DNA of 64,000 bases, taken from contig CAMKMD010000007.1 of NCBI GenBank assembly GCA_946413815.1, forward strand, positions 1 through 64,000, written 5' to 3'. The stretch comes from an uncultured Ruminococcus sp. Its GTDB lineage: Bacteria > Bacillota > Clostridia > Oscillospirales > Ruminococcaceae. The notes under the pieces are model-generated. The model saw nothing but the letters and a program-made list of their open reading frames with translations, had not been told where the DNA came from and did no database searches. Made by a program: the position numbers and the translations under genes. How positions within the stretch are numbered: position 1 is the first letter of the stretch; every line of letters starts with the position of its first letter. Of the stretch, positions 7,780 through 17,006 are shown piece after piece.

Positions 7780-10016
7780 TGGCTGAGTATTACGGCGTAA
7801 GGCATCTGTCTCCCGCCTGTGCATATTACGTCAGGGAGTTTCTTGACCGGACAAAGCCTAAGGCCGTGCTCATAGAAGGTCCCTCCGACCTCAGCGGTCT
7901 GATAGACGGGCTCTGCAGCCCTGAGGTAAGACTGCCGGCGGCGATACTCGCCTATACCACGGAACCGCCGGTACACACGGTCATGTACCCCATGGCCGAG
8001 TTCTCGCCGGAGTATCAGGCGATGTCATGGGCAAAAAAGCACGGGATACCGGTGGAGTTCTGCGACCTGCCGTCGGGAAGCCTGCTGTACACCGATGATG
8101 AAGAGGAAGAAGAGAAGGAAGACAAAGAGATTCCTGAGGCTGAGAGCGTTTACAGCCGCCTTGAAAAGGTCACGGGTCTCGATACCGATACCTTTTGGGA
8201 ATACCGTTTTGAGCACTCCGGAAGCTATGAGGATTTCATGGCTGCTGCAGAGGAGTACGGCAGGTCTATACGCGAGTTCTCGGAATCTGACGAGAGAAAC
8301 GAGCTGCGTGAGGCCTACATGAGGCGGCGCATAAAGGAGACAGAGGAGAGATACGGCCTTACGGCTGTTATCACAGGCGCTTTCCATACCTCAGGTATAA
8401 AGGGCATACCCTGCTCGGAGGAGGATATGAGACTCACTGACAGTCTGAAAACGGCTGCATCGAAATCCACCCTTATGCCATACTCCTACTATCGTCTTTC
8501 ATCGCGCTCAGGCTACGGTGCAGGCAGCAAGGCTCCCGGATACTATGAGATGCTGTGGAGGAACCGCAATAACAGCGCACTTGAAAACACTGCACCGGAA
8601 TACCTTTCACGCCTTGCCGCATATCAGCGAAAGAACGGCTATGCTGCTTCATCAGCCCAGGTAATAGAGGCGCAGCGCCTTGCTGAGACCCTTTGTGCCA
8701 TGAGGGGAGGAAGACTTCCTTCGATGGCTGACCTTAGGGATGCGGCTGTCACCTGTCTCGGTCACGGCAGCTTTGGCGAGATATCCCTCGCCTGTGCAGA
8801 TACTGAGATAGGTACGAAGATAGGCGAGCTGCCGGAGGGAACGGTATGCACCTCAGTGCAGGAGGATTTCATGCATCAGCTCAAGGAACTGAAGCTTGAG
8901 AAATACCGCAGCGTTTCTGCGGAGCAGCTCGACCTTGACCTGCGTGAGAATCTGCGGGTAAAGTCAGAGAAATCAGCATTTCTCGACCTCAACCGCTCCT
9001 TCTTCCTGCACAGACTGCTGCAGGCGGGAGTAGGCTTCGGAACACTTATCAGCAGCGGTCAGGAGAATGCCACATGGTCGGAAAAATGGAAGCTGAGCTG
9101 GACTCCGGAAACTGAGATACAGATAGTTGAGGCATCGCTGAACGGCGATACCGTCGAAGAGGCGGCGAGCGTATCACTCAGCATGAAGCTTGTGGGCTCT
9201 GAGGACCTCAGCACCACCGCCGATACACTCTGGGAGGCGCTTCTCTGCGGACTTCCGGACTGCATAAGAAGTGCGGCTTCGGCTGTACAGAAAATGGCAG
9301 TTGACTGCGCTTCGCCTATGGAAGAGGGCAGGACAATAGGCACTCTTTCGGCAATAGTCCGTTTCGGCAGCATCAGAAAGCTCGACCCTGCACCCATGAC
9401 GGTCATCATCAGTCAGCTCTTCCTGAAATTCTGCCTTCAGCTGTACAACGCCTGTATATGTGACGACAACGCAGCCGGAGAGATGATAACGGCCATGACT
9501 GCCGTACATGACGCCTGTCTTGCCCATGATTTCCTTGACAGCGAAAGATACAGGAACATCCTGTACCATATCGCTGACAGCGATATGGTCAATCCGAAGC
9601 TTTCCGGCTTCGCCTGTGCTCTGCTGGCCGAGAAGGGCAATATCGCTCCGGAGAAGCTCTCAGAGCTGGTATCACGCCGTCTTTCAAGGGGCACTCCTCC
9701 CGCAGATGGTGCGTCATGGTTCGAGGGGCTTGCAAGGCGCAACAGGCGCAGTCTCATCGGAAGGCTCACGCTCTGGGAGAAGCTGTGCGGTTTTATAAGC
9801 AGTCTCGATGATGAGGAGTTCAGACCTGTTATCATCGCCCTGAGACGCACCTTTGCTGATTTCACTCCTGCCGAGAGGACTGATATAGCCGAGAATATCG
9901 GCGAAGTACTGGGAATATCCCAGCAGCAGGCCGCAGAGGTCATAACCGGCCTTATCACGGAGGAAGAGCAGCAGACCATAGCCGAGCTGGACGATTTTGA
10001 TTTTGGAGATATATGA
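7779..10016 (+). CDS. DUF5682-like family protein (operon gene 4)
   Basis: N-terminal YYGVRHLSPACAYYVREFL...VLIEGPSDL and VITGAFHTSGIKG; start codon overlaps the MoxR stop. Confidence 0.75.
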   Translation: MAEYYGVRHLSPACAYYVREFLDRTKPKAVLIEGPSDLSGLIDGLCSPEVRLPAAILAYTTEPPVHTVMYPMAEFSPEYQAMSWAKKHGIPVEFCDLPSGSLLYTDDEEEEEKEDKEIPEAESVYSRLEKVTGLDTDTFWEYRFEHSGSYEDFMAAAEEYGRSIREFSESDERNELREAYMRRRIKETEERYGLTAVITGAFHTSGIKGIPCSEEDMRLTDSLKTAASKSTLMPYSYYRLSSRSGYGAGSKAPGYYEMLWRNRNNSALENTAPEYLSRLAAYQRKNGYAASSAQVIEAQRLAETLCAMRGGRLPSMADLRDAAVTCLGHGSFGEISLACADTEIGTKIGELPEGTVCTSVQEDFMHQLKELKLEKYRSVSAEQLDLDLRENLRVKSEKSAFLDLNRSFFLHRLLQAGVGFGTLISSGQENATWSEKWKLSWTPETEIQIVEASLNGDTVEEAASVSLSMKLVGSEDLSTTADTLWEALLCGLPDCIRSAASAVQKMAVDCASPMEEGRTIGTLSAIVRFGSIRKLDPAPMTVIISQLFLKFCLQLYNACICDDNAAGEMITAMTAVHDACLAHDFLDSERYRNILYHIADSDMVNPKLSGFACALLAEKGNIAPEKLSELVSRRLSRGTPPADGASWFEGLARRNRRSLIGRLTLWEKLCGFISSLDDEEFRPVIIALRRTFADFTPAERTDIAENIGEVLGISQQQAAEVITGLITEEEQQTIAELDDFDFGDI

Positions 10017-10017
10017 T

Positions 10018-11178
10018 ATGGATAATATTCAGATACTGAAACGCTGGAGACTGATACTCGGTGCTGAGGCTGAACAGAAGCTGGGCTCTATGGGCTGCGG
10101 CGGGCTTTCAGAGGAAGAGCTGCTGATGGACTCCGCTCTGTCACAAATATACGGTGCGGGCAGCTTTGGCGGAAAGAGCGGCGGAAGAGGACCATCCTCG
10201 CCCATGCTCACAAAATGGCTCGGCGACCTCAGGACTCTCTTCTCGCCTATGGAGATAAAGGTGATACAGAAGGATGCCATAGAGCGCAAGGGACTGAAAC
10301 AGCTCCTCCTTGAGCCGGAGATGCTCAGCGGACTTGAACCTGATGTATCGACAGCCTCACTGCTTCTGATGCTTAAGGATCAGATACCCGAGAAATCAAA
10401 GGAGAACGCAAGAGCCTACATAGCGAAGATCGTTGAGGATATAAACCGCAGGATCGCAGACGACCTCAGGCGCTCCGTGACCGCAGCACTCAACCGCCGT
10501 GAACATTCCCCTATACCTTCATCCGCAGCCCTCGATTACAAGATGACCATACGGCGGAACCTGAAAAACTATGATGCACAGAGGGGAGTTCTTCTGCCGG
10601 AGAAATTCTACTTCTTTGACAGAGCTTCAAGATCTGCATCCCGCACAGTGATACTCGATATCGACCAGAGTGGATCTATGGGCGAATCGGCGATATACTC
10701 CTCAATCATGGGGTGTATACTTGCAAGCATAAGATCAGTAAGGACGCATATCGTGGCATTTGATACAGAGGTGCATGACCTGACGGAGCTGTGCAGCGAT
10801 CCGGTCGATCTTCTTTACGGCATACAGCTTGGCGGAGGTACGGATATCAACAACTCCGTTGCCTACTGTCAGGAGCTTGTCACTGAGCCGGAGAAGACCA
10901 CCATGTTCATAGTGACCGATCTCTATGAGGGCGGCAACAGGGCACAGCTGATACGCCGCCTCGAGGAACTGAAGGCCTCGGGAGTAAACGTTATAATACT
11001 GCTTGCCATATCCGACAGCGGAAAGCCCTGCTTTGAATCCGGGCTTGCGGAAAAGGCTGCCGGACTTGAGATACCCTGCTTTGCCTGCCCGCCGGAAAAG
11101 CTTCCCGAGCTGCTTGAAGCTGCTCTGAAAAAGAGGAGTCTGAAGACCTTTGAGAAGGCAGCATACGATAACAAATGA
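10018..11178 (+). CDS. VWA domain-containing protein (operon gene 5)
   Basis: MIDAS motif VILDIDQSGSMGES; TMFIVTDLYEGG; ATG 10018 immediately after DUF5682 stop (ORF track opens at 9997). Confidence 0.9.
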   Translation: MDNIQILKRWRLILGAEAEQKLGSMGCGGLSEEELLMDSALSQIYGAGSFGGKSGGRGPSSPMLTKWLGDLRTLFSPMEIKVIQKDAIERKGLKQLLLEPEMLSGLEPDVSTASLLLMLKDQIPEKSKENARAYIAKIVEDINRRIADDLRRSVTAALNRREHSPIPSSAALDYKMTIRRNLKNYDAQRGVLLPEKFYFFDRASRSASRTVILDIDQSGSMGESAIYSSIMGCILASIRSVRTHIVAFDTEVHDLTELCSDPVDLLYGIQLGGGTDINNSVAYCQELVTEPEKTTMFIVTDLYEGGNRAQLIRRLEELKASGVNVIILLAISDSGKPCFESGLAEKAAGLEIPCFACPPEKLPELLEAALKKRSLKTFEKAAYDNK

Positions 11179-11179
11179 A

Positions 11180-11219
11180 AAAAGGCACTTCTGCCATTTA
11201 CAGCAGAAGTGCCTTTTCT
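11180..11219. terminator. Bidirectional terminator between convergent operons
   Basis: AAAAGGCACTTCTGC-catttaca-GCAGAAGTGCCTTTT. Confidence 0.9.
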
Positions 11220-11260
11220 GTGCTTTACAGCACAGTTTATGTTTTTCTGTGATACAGCGA

Positions 11261-12343
11261 TCATGTTCCGGAACTGAGTTCGCTGAAGAGCTTTTCTATC
11301 TCCGCATCAGCCCCGCTGATATCATGCTTCCTGCGGTACTCCTCGTCGTCTGCAAAATGCTCGTTGTAGGTGATGAAGTACTTTTTCCTGTTCTGCCTTG
11401 TATCGGCTTCATTCACAGACTGCCCGAGTGAGCGGCCGGAATTGGCTCTGAAGAAAGCGTCATAGTCCTCAACGCCGTCTATCTCGATGACATAGGAGCT
11501 GACCTTTTCGTTCATGCGCTTGTGCATGAAGGAGGAAAGGCGGGCTCCGGTCTCATTTGCGGGTATCTTAACATCAAAGGCATCGAGTACCTTCTGTTCC
11601 TCCTCAGGCGTGAATTCGGATATTATCTCCTCATCGCCCCTGAGCTGGACCAGATGATGAACAGAAAAATGATCCCTGATCCTGCCGAAGGCTAAGAATG
11701 CGAGTATCCCTATGAGCAGTGCGATCTTTGCCCAGAAACGCACCTTCCTGATAACTGAAGCGGTTTCGGCAACTGTTTTCATAACGCTGCTGCCTGCGGC
11801 CCCTGACGGAGAAGTTACAGGATCAGCCGGTACGCTGCTGCCCTTGCTGATAAGCTCTTCCCTGTAACTTTCCGCTGCTTCATCGAGTATACTCATCAGC
11901 TTCTTCTCGTTTTCCGTGCCGGCATATTCCTCCGGGTAAACAAGGCAGAGCCCGTTATTCTCCCAGTATCCGCCGCAGCGGTCGAAGGCATAGAAATACA
12001 TCATATACTCATAGTATCTCATCCTTGCCATGAAAAGGAAGCGCCCCGACAGGGGAACGATATCAAGAGCACCTTCAAAGCTGCCGGTCTCCTTATACTG
12101 TTCGGCTGCGCAGTATACCGGATCGTCACACTGAACAGCGATATACGGCATACCGTCCTCGCTGCCGTATTCCTCATCGGGCGCATAGGTACAGAGCATC
12201 ATGACCTCTGCAGCATGGGACTTACCCTCCCTGAAGGCATCGTTTACCCTGTAGGAGAGACGGTACAGGCTTTCATTGCTGCCGGTCTCCTCCTCTGTGA
12301 CCGTATGTGAAGCATTCTTTATGATTATCTCTTCATTATGCAT
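11261..12343 (-). CDS. Hypothetical membrane protein, 360 aa
   Basis: Open frame, one TM segment (IALLIGILAFLAFG), plausible start after weak RBS. Confidence 0.65.
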   Translation of the reverse strand: MHNEEIIIKNASHTVTEEETGSNESLYRLSYRVNDAFREGKSHAAEVMMLCTYAPDEEYGSEDGMPYIAVQCDDPVYCAAEQYKETGSFEGALDIVPLSGRFLFMARMRYYEYMMYFYAFDRCGGYWENNGLCLVYPEEYAGTENEKKLMSILDEAAESYREELISKGSSVPADPVTSPSGAAGSSVMKTVAETASVIRKVRFWAKIALLIGILAFLAFGRIRDHFSVHHLVQLRGDEEIISEFTPEEEQKVLDAFDVKIPANETGARLSSFMHKRMNEKVSSYVIEIDGVEDYDAFFRANSGRSLGQSVNEADTRQNRKKYFITYNEHFADDEEYRRKHDISGADAEIEKLFSELSSGT

Positions 12344-12358
12344 CTGTAATTCTCCCGG

Positions 12359-12739
12359 TCATTCAAACAGTATAAGATCCGCCAGCTCAGACAGGCCGAA
12401 ATCGTGGAAGAAAGCGCTCATATCAGCCTTGATATCCGAGTACTTCAGCGCCTCCGCCGAAAGCTTGTCGTCATCGAGTTCACAGAGATGAGTATAGAAA
12501 TCCATACCCATAAGGAGATCATCAAAGCTGCGTTCTTTGGCGGCTCTGTGCAGTTCCTCAACTGCCTCCCTTATCCTGCCCTCGTCGGATAATTTGAGCA
12601 GAGAGTTGAGCTTCTTCTGTTTATCCTCACTTTTTATGATGAGCGATGCACGGGTGGGTGTGTCGATATCGAATACCAGCTTCATCGCTGCTGCAACGCA
12701 TTCCTTTATCTGTCTTAAAATGTAATCCTCTTCAAACAT
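12359..12739 (-). CDS. Hypothetical protein, 126 aa
   Basis: RBS-like aaggggg upstream of ATG; 15 bp from next gene in same orientation. Confidence 0.65.
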   Translation of the reverse strand: MFEEDYILRQIKECVAAAMKLVFDIDTPTRASLIIKSEDKQKKLNSLLKLSDEGRIREAVEELHRAAKERSFDDLLMGMDFYTHLCELDDDKLSAEALKYSDIKADMSAFFHDFGLSELADLILFE

Positions 12740-12882
12740 GATGATCCCCCTTTTACTGATAATAATAATTATAGTTTAACATAATATTATGACGTTGTCA
12801 AGATATGCAAAGGCCGGATATACTATGTTGACAAGCTGAGCCGTTCATTTCTGAACGGCTCTTCATCATATTCCCGGACGCT

Positions 12883-14589
12883 CTACTCTGCCTCGAATTC
12901 CTTTAACCTTGCTATTGCTTCATGGTCTATCTCTTCCCAGTCAGTGAGACCGTCGCCGTCAGTATCCACATTGTTATAGGGGGAGAGTGGTGCATCGAGC
13001 TTTGCATAAGTCGTTCCGGCCATGAGTTCATAACAGTCATTTGTTATCTTGTCATCAGGTTCCCATTCGCAAAAATAACCTGCAGCCCTTCCGTCAGGAG
13101 CATAGCCTTCCCGCCAGTACCTTTCAGGCTCGCTTACAAGAGCGCTGATGAAGCTGAGTTCCGTATCATCCCCTGCATCGGCAAGGTGTCCGCCAAGCTC
13201 CTCACAGGCCTTTACCGCCGCCTCATAGCTAACGCCCTCTTCCTCGAAGAAAGCATACAGATGAGCAAGTCTCGGATAGGGATTCTCTGCCTTGAATCCT
13301 TTGTCACAGCTTTTCTCCGCACGCTGAACAATGTCTGCCTTATAACCTTCTGCGATCGTTTCAAGCTCCTCACCGCCGACCTCAGGGATTGTCTTTGTGA
13401 TAAGAGATGCGGCATCATCCGGATCCGGTTCAAAAGGCTCGTCAGCACCGCGTGACATAAGCTTGCCCCAGACCTCCAGATCAACGACCGAATAAGAGCC
13501 GATGCCTGATATATTTCCATCATCATCTGTCTCAAACTCGTCGATGAGAACCGAGATGGTATTGTTTTCTATGTCATATTCTGTATAGTACGGCATGGGC
13601 AGATTAAAACTCTCATAATACCTGAATACACAAAGTCTGTTTATCCCTTCAAGCTCCCTGTATGTCTTGTAGGTATCGCCCGGAGCGCCTTCAAACCAGT
13701 TGCTGACATTTTCGGTAAAGGGCTCCTTTATTTCAAAATACAGAGTGATGCTCTCCGTCTTGTAATCGTCATTGTAGTCAAAACGAGGAACTACTCCCAG
13801 CGCAGAGCCATCCTGCATGACATAGGATACTCCGCTCCTTGTTACTCTCAGATTGTCTTTCGCATATCCTGAAGCGTTTATCTCAGCCGAAAGTATATAG
13901 GGATTTTCCTCTGTGTTCACCTCACGGAAAACTGGATCATCTGCCGGTATGTACTGTTTTATGATACATTCGCTGTCGGGTACGCCGAAGGTCTCAGGGT
14001 TGAGCGGATCAAGCCCGAGCTCCTTTTCTTCAAGATCAGTCATACCATCTTCATCCGTATCCATAAACTCAGGATCAAAGCTGATGCCGTATCTGAACTT
14101 GTAACTGCCTGTGTTTTCCGGGGCATAGGAGGCATATCCGATGATACTGTCGGAATTCAGGAACATAAGCTTACTTGTCTGCTCTTCCTGTTCATCGAAA
14201 GAATACGGCTCAAGCTGTTCTTTTGTCAGTGCCTTCTTCGAGCTCCATGCCTCAGTAAACTTACCGTCCTCTGCCTTCATAGCCCAGTAGAGTGATGGCT
14301 TCTCGTCAGGATTGCCGCATATCAGCACATCCTTTTCAAGCACTTCCCCTGCATATGCAAGATAATAACCATTTTCTCCGGCCTCACCGAATATGTAGTA
14401 CTCACCCTTGTCGGATACTTCGATGCCGGTATCATACAGATTGCACATTTCAACAACAGCCTCTGCACTTGCGTTCAACGCAGCAACATCACGTACTCCT
14501 CTGATTTTCAGATATAGTCTGGCGATACACACTGCTCCAAATATCAGGATAACTGCAATTGTAACAGCAATGCTCTTTATAAGTCTCAT
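12883..14589 (-). CDS. Membrane-anchored/secreted protein with calcium-binding (thrombospondin type 3-like) repeats and C-type lectin-like domain
   Basis: N-terminal TM; MDTDEDGMTDLEEKELGLDPLNPETFG and VDTDGDGLTDWEEID; HLYAFFEEEGVSYEAAVKACEELGGHLA...ERYWREGYAPDGRAAGYFCEWEPDDKITNDCYELM; RBS ggagg. Confidence 0.8.
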   Translation of the reverse strand: MRLIKSIAVTIAVILIFGAVCIARLYLKIRGVRDVAALNASAEAVVEMCNLYDTGIEVSDKGEYYIFGEAGENGYYLAYAGEVLEKDVLICGNPDEKPSLYWAMKAEDGKFTEAWSSKKALTKEQLEPYSFDEQEEQTSKLMFLNSDSIIGYASYAPENTGSYKFRYGISFDPEFMDTDEDGMTDLEEKELGLDPLNPETFGVPDSECIIKQYIPADDPVFREVNTEENPYILSAEINASGYAKDNLRVTRSGVSYVMQDGSALGVVPRFDYNDDYKTESITLYFEIKEPFTENVSNWFEGAPGDTYKTYRELEGINRLCVFRYYESFNLPMPYYTEYDIENNTISVLIDEFETDDDGNISGIGSYSVVDLEVWGKLMSRGADEPFEPDPDDAASLITKTIPEVGGEELETIAEGYKADIVQRAEKSCDKGFKAENPYPRLAHLYAFFEEEGVSYEAAVKACEELGGHLADAGDDTELSFISALVSEPERYWREGYAPDGRAAGYFCEWEPDDKITNDCYELMAGTTYAKLDAPLSPYNNVDTDGDGLTDWEEIDHEAIARLKEFEAE

Positions 14590-14778
14590 GGTAAACCTCC
14601 ATTTTCTCTGTATTCTTTATGTTATCATTCTAACATCACTGTGTGTCCTTTGTATGTCCTTTATTGATCCTTTATGTGTTTTTAGTTCCCCTTCGGCCTC
14701 CTTTGATAATTTCATTATACAGCAGAGAAGTTTAAAAAGTCCTTAAAACAATAATACATATTTCCGGAGCCGCAGGCA

Positions 14779-14807
14779 TTTACAACACATGAAATATATG
14801 ATATAAT
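14779..14807 (+). promoter_or_regulatory. Sigma-70-type promoter
   Basis: TTTACA-N17-TATAAT with extended -10 TGA. Confidence 0.7.
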
Positions 14808-14836
14808 GTATACAATACTTTAAAGAGGTGCCCGCC

Positions 14837-15313
14837 ATGCTTTTCATTCAGATAATAACCATGAAATACGACAAGAAGAAACGGTCAGGCGATACTATGC
14901 GGCGTATAAACTCCGTCCGTTTCATTCCACTGCCCGGCAGCACCGCAGATCTCAGTGCCGGAGATATACTCCTCCATGACAGCAGACTTAGAAAAGCAAG
15001 GGTCTTTCCAATGGACGAAAGGCTGAGGGTATCTGACAGAGTCCATGTACTCCGGTGCGGAGATGACTTCAGGGTCGTCTACACCCGCAGACCTGAGCAG
15101 CAGTTCTTCAAGCCTGTCTTTACTGTCAGGAACGGCGAATACGGAAGACTTGTCTATAACGAAAGAGGAGTCACCTTCGACGGCGAATGGTACTACATAC
15201 GAACTACGATCAATTTCATCAGCGCCGGAAGGAACGCATACAGGGAAAAGATGTTCTTCCGCAAGGAGACTGATCACCTCTTTGAGGATATGGCATACCT
15301 GTGGTACTGCTGA
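14837..15313 (+). CDS. Hypothetical protein, about 158 aa
   Basis: Preceded by promoter and RBS aaagaggtg; ATG at 14837 (track opens at GTG 14828). Confidence 0.65.
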   Translation: MLFIQIITMKYDKKKRSGDTMRRINSVRFIPLPGSTADLSAGDILLHDSRLRKARVFPMDERLRVSDRVHVLRCGDDFRVVYTRRPEQQFFKPVFTVRNGEYGRLVYNERGVTFDGEWYYIRTTINFISAGRNAYREKMFFRKETDHLFEDMAYLWYC

Positions 15314-15351
15314 ACACATCCGGCAAATCCAGAACAGAAAGGAAGTCTGTT

Positions 15352-15972
15352 ATGCTTGATTTTATCATCATCAACACCCACAGCAGCATCCGCATCGATG
15401 AAGGCATCATAATCTACTGCGACCCGTTCAAAATAAAAGAGGAGAAGCACGATGCAGACATCATCCTCATCACACACAGCCATTATGACCACTACTCCCC
15501 TGATGATATACAGAAGGTCATGAAAGCTGATACAGTCATAATCTGCCCCAAGTCCGTCAGGGAGACTGACGGGTCCGGTCTGGAAGTGATCAGGGTGTCA
15601 GCAAGCGACAGCATCGAAGTCAAAGGCATCAGTATCGAAACAGTGCCGGCTTACAACAAGCTGAAGCCCTTCCATCCAAAGTCGAACGGCTGGGTCGGAT
15701 ATATAATCAGCAGCCCCGAACACGGAAGGATATATATTGCCGGTGACACTGATATGACAGAGGAGAACAGCCATGTACAATGTGATATCGCACTGCTCCC
15801 CGCAGGAGGCACCTATACCATGAACGCCAGAAAGGCCGCAGCTCTGGCAAATACCATCCGCCCGCAGTATGCGATACCGATACACTACGGCAGCATCGTT
15901 GGCAGTCCTGAGGACGGTGAGGTATTCAGGGATGCTGTGGAGAGTATGACTGAGGTCGTGCTGAAGATATGA
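15352..15972 (+). CDS. MBL-fold metallo-hydrolase
   Basis: ITHSHYDHYSPDD (HxHxDH-type), IYIAGDTDMTEE, YAIPIHYGSIVGSPEDGEVF; RBS aaggaag. Confidence 0.88.
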   Translation: MLDFIIINTHSSIRIDEGIIIYCDPFKIKEEKHDADIILITHSHYDHYSPDDIQKVMKADTVIICPKSVRETDGSGLEVIRVSASDSIEVKGISIETVPAYNKLKPFHPKSNGWVGYIISSPEHGRIYIAGDTDMTEENSHVQCDIALLPAGGTYTMNARKAAALANTIRPQYAIPIHYGSIVGSPEDGEVFRDAVESMTEVVLKI

Positions 15973-15978
15973 TGTAAG

Positions 15979-16010
15979 ACCGCTGAGAACAACTTCTCAG
16001 CGGTTTTTTT
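15979..16010 (+). terminator. Rho-independent terminator
   Basis: ACCGCTGAGAA-caac-TTCTCAGCGGT plus T7. Confidence 0.92.
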
Positions 16011-16109
16011 GCTGTTTTCAAAAAAAATCACAAAATCAGATAAATAGTTGATTTTTGATGATTATAATATAGTCACAATAAAAATACTGCTACAGAATGA
16101 GGTGTTTAT

Positions 16110-17006
16110 ATGGACAATAATATCATCATCAGAAACATGAACAAGTTCTACGGAAGGAAGCAGGCTCTTTACAATATCGACCTGACTATCGAACAAGGTA
16201 TGTTCGGCCTCCTCGGACGCAACGGTGCAGGCAAGACCACTCTTATGAAGACTCTTGCGGCACTTCACAAGAAGAAGAACGGCGAGATAACAGTCTGCGG
16301 AGTACCTGTAGAAAAGGCAAAGAAGATCCGCTCCATGACGGGCTATCTGCCGCAGGATTTCTCAATGTACCCCAATATGAGGACGGATGAGGCACTTGAT
16401 TATCTCGGTGCTCTTTCGGGAATACCCGCCAAGGAGAGAAAAATTCGTGTGGAAGCTCTTCTTGAAAAAGTCAATCTCACAGAGCACAGGCACAAGAAGG
16501 TGAAAGAGCTTTCCGGAGGCATGAAGCGCCGTCTCGGTATCGCTCAGGCTCTTATCCACGACCCCAGGGTCATAATAGTAGACGAGCCTACAGCAGGCCT
16601 TGACCCCGAAGAGCGTATCCGTTTCAGGAACCTTCTCTGCGAGGTGGCTGAGGACAGGATAGTCATCCTCTCCACCCACATCGTAGGTGATATCGAATCC
16701 ACCTGCGAAAAGCTCGCCATTATGGACGAAGGCAGGATACTCTGGAAGGGAACGGTGAGAGAGCTGCTTGAAAACGCCCGCGGACATATCTATACAGCCA
16801 ACATAGAAAAGCAGTATATGTCACAGATAAAGAAGGAATACATCGTGACCGGAATAGTTGCACAGGCGGATTATACTACGGTAAGGCTTGTATCTGATGC
16901 CGAACCCGACCTGCCTAACGCGGTGCTTACAGAGCCCGACCTTGAAGGCGCGTATATGTACTGTCTCCATGCAAACGGATGCAGTGTGAAAGGAGGTGAG
17001 GAATAA
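16110..17006 (+). CDS. ABC transporter ATP-binding protein (module 1)
   Basis: GRNGAGKTT Walker A, LSGGMKRRLGIAQAL signature, VIIVDEPTAGLDP Walker B. Confidence 0.95.
   Translation: MDNNIIIRNMNKFYGRKQALYNIDLTIEQGMFGLLGRNGAGKTTLMKTLAALHKKKNGEITVCGVPVEKAKKIRSMTGYLPQDFSMYPNMRTDEALDYLGALSGIPAKERKIRVEALLEKVNLTEHRHKKVKELSGGMKRRLGIAQALIHDPRVIIVDEPTAGLDPEERIRFRNLLCEVAEDRIVILSTHIVGDIESTCEKLAIMDEGRILWKGTVRELLENARGHIYTANIEKQYMSQIKKEYIVTGIVAQADYTTVRLVSDAEPDLPNAVLTEPDLEGAYMYCLHANGCSVKGGEE

Noticed and set aside
10670-10700. VWA protein and MoxR considered as cobalt/magnesium chelatase or CO dehydrogenase maturation genes
   Set aside because: No chelatase or CODH genes nearby; the SWIM/DUF5682-like neighbours define a different context.
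12838-12861. GAGCCGTTCA-tttc-TGAACGGCTC hairpin considered as a terminator
   Set aside because: Perfect stem but no U-tract on the minus strand after gene 12883-14589; could be a Rho-dependent or processing hairpin, not called.
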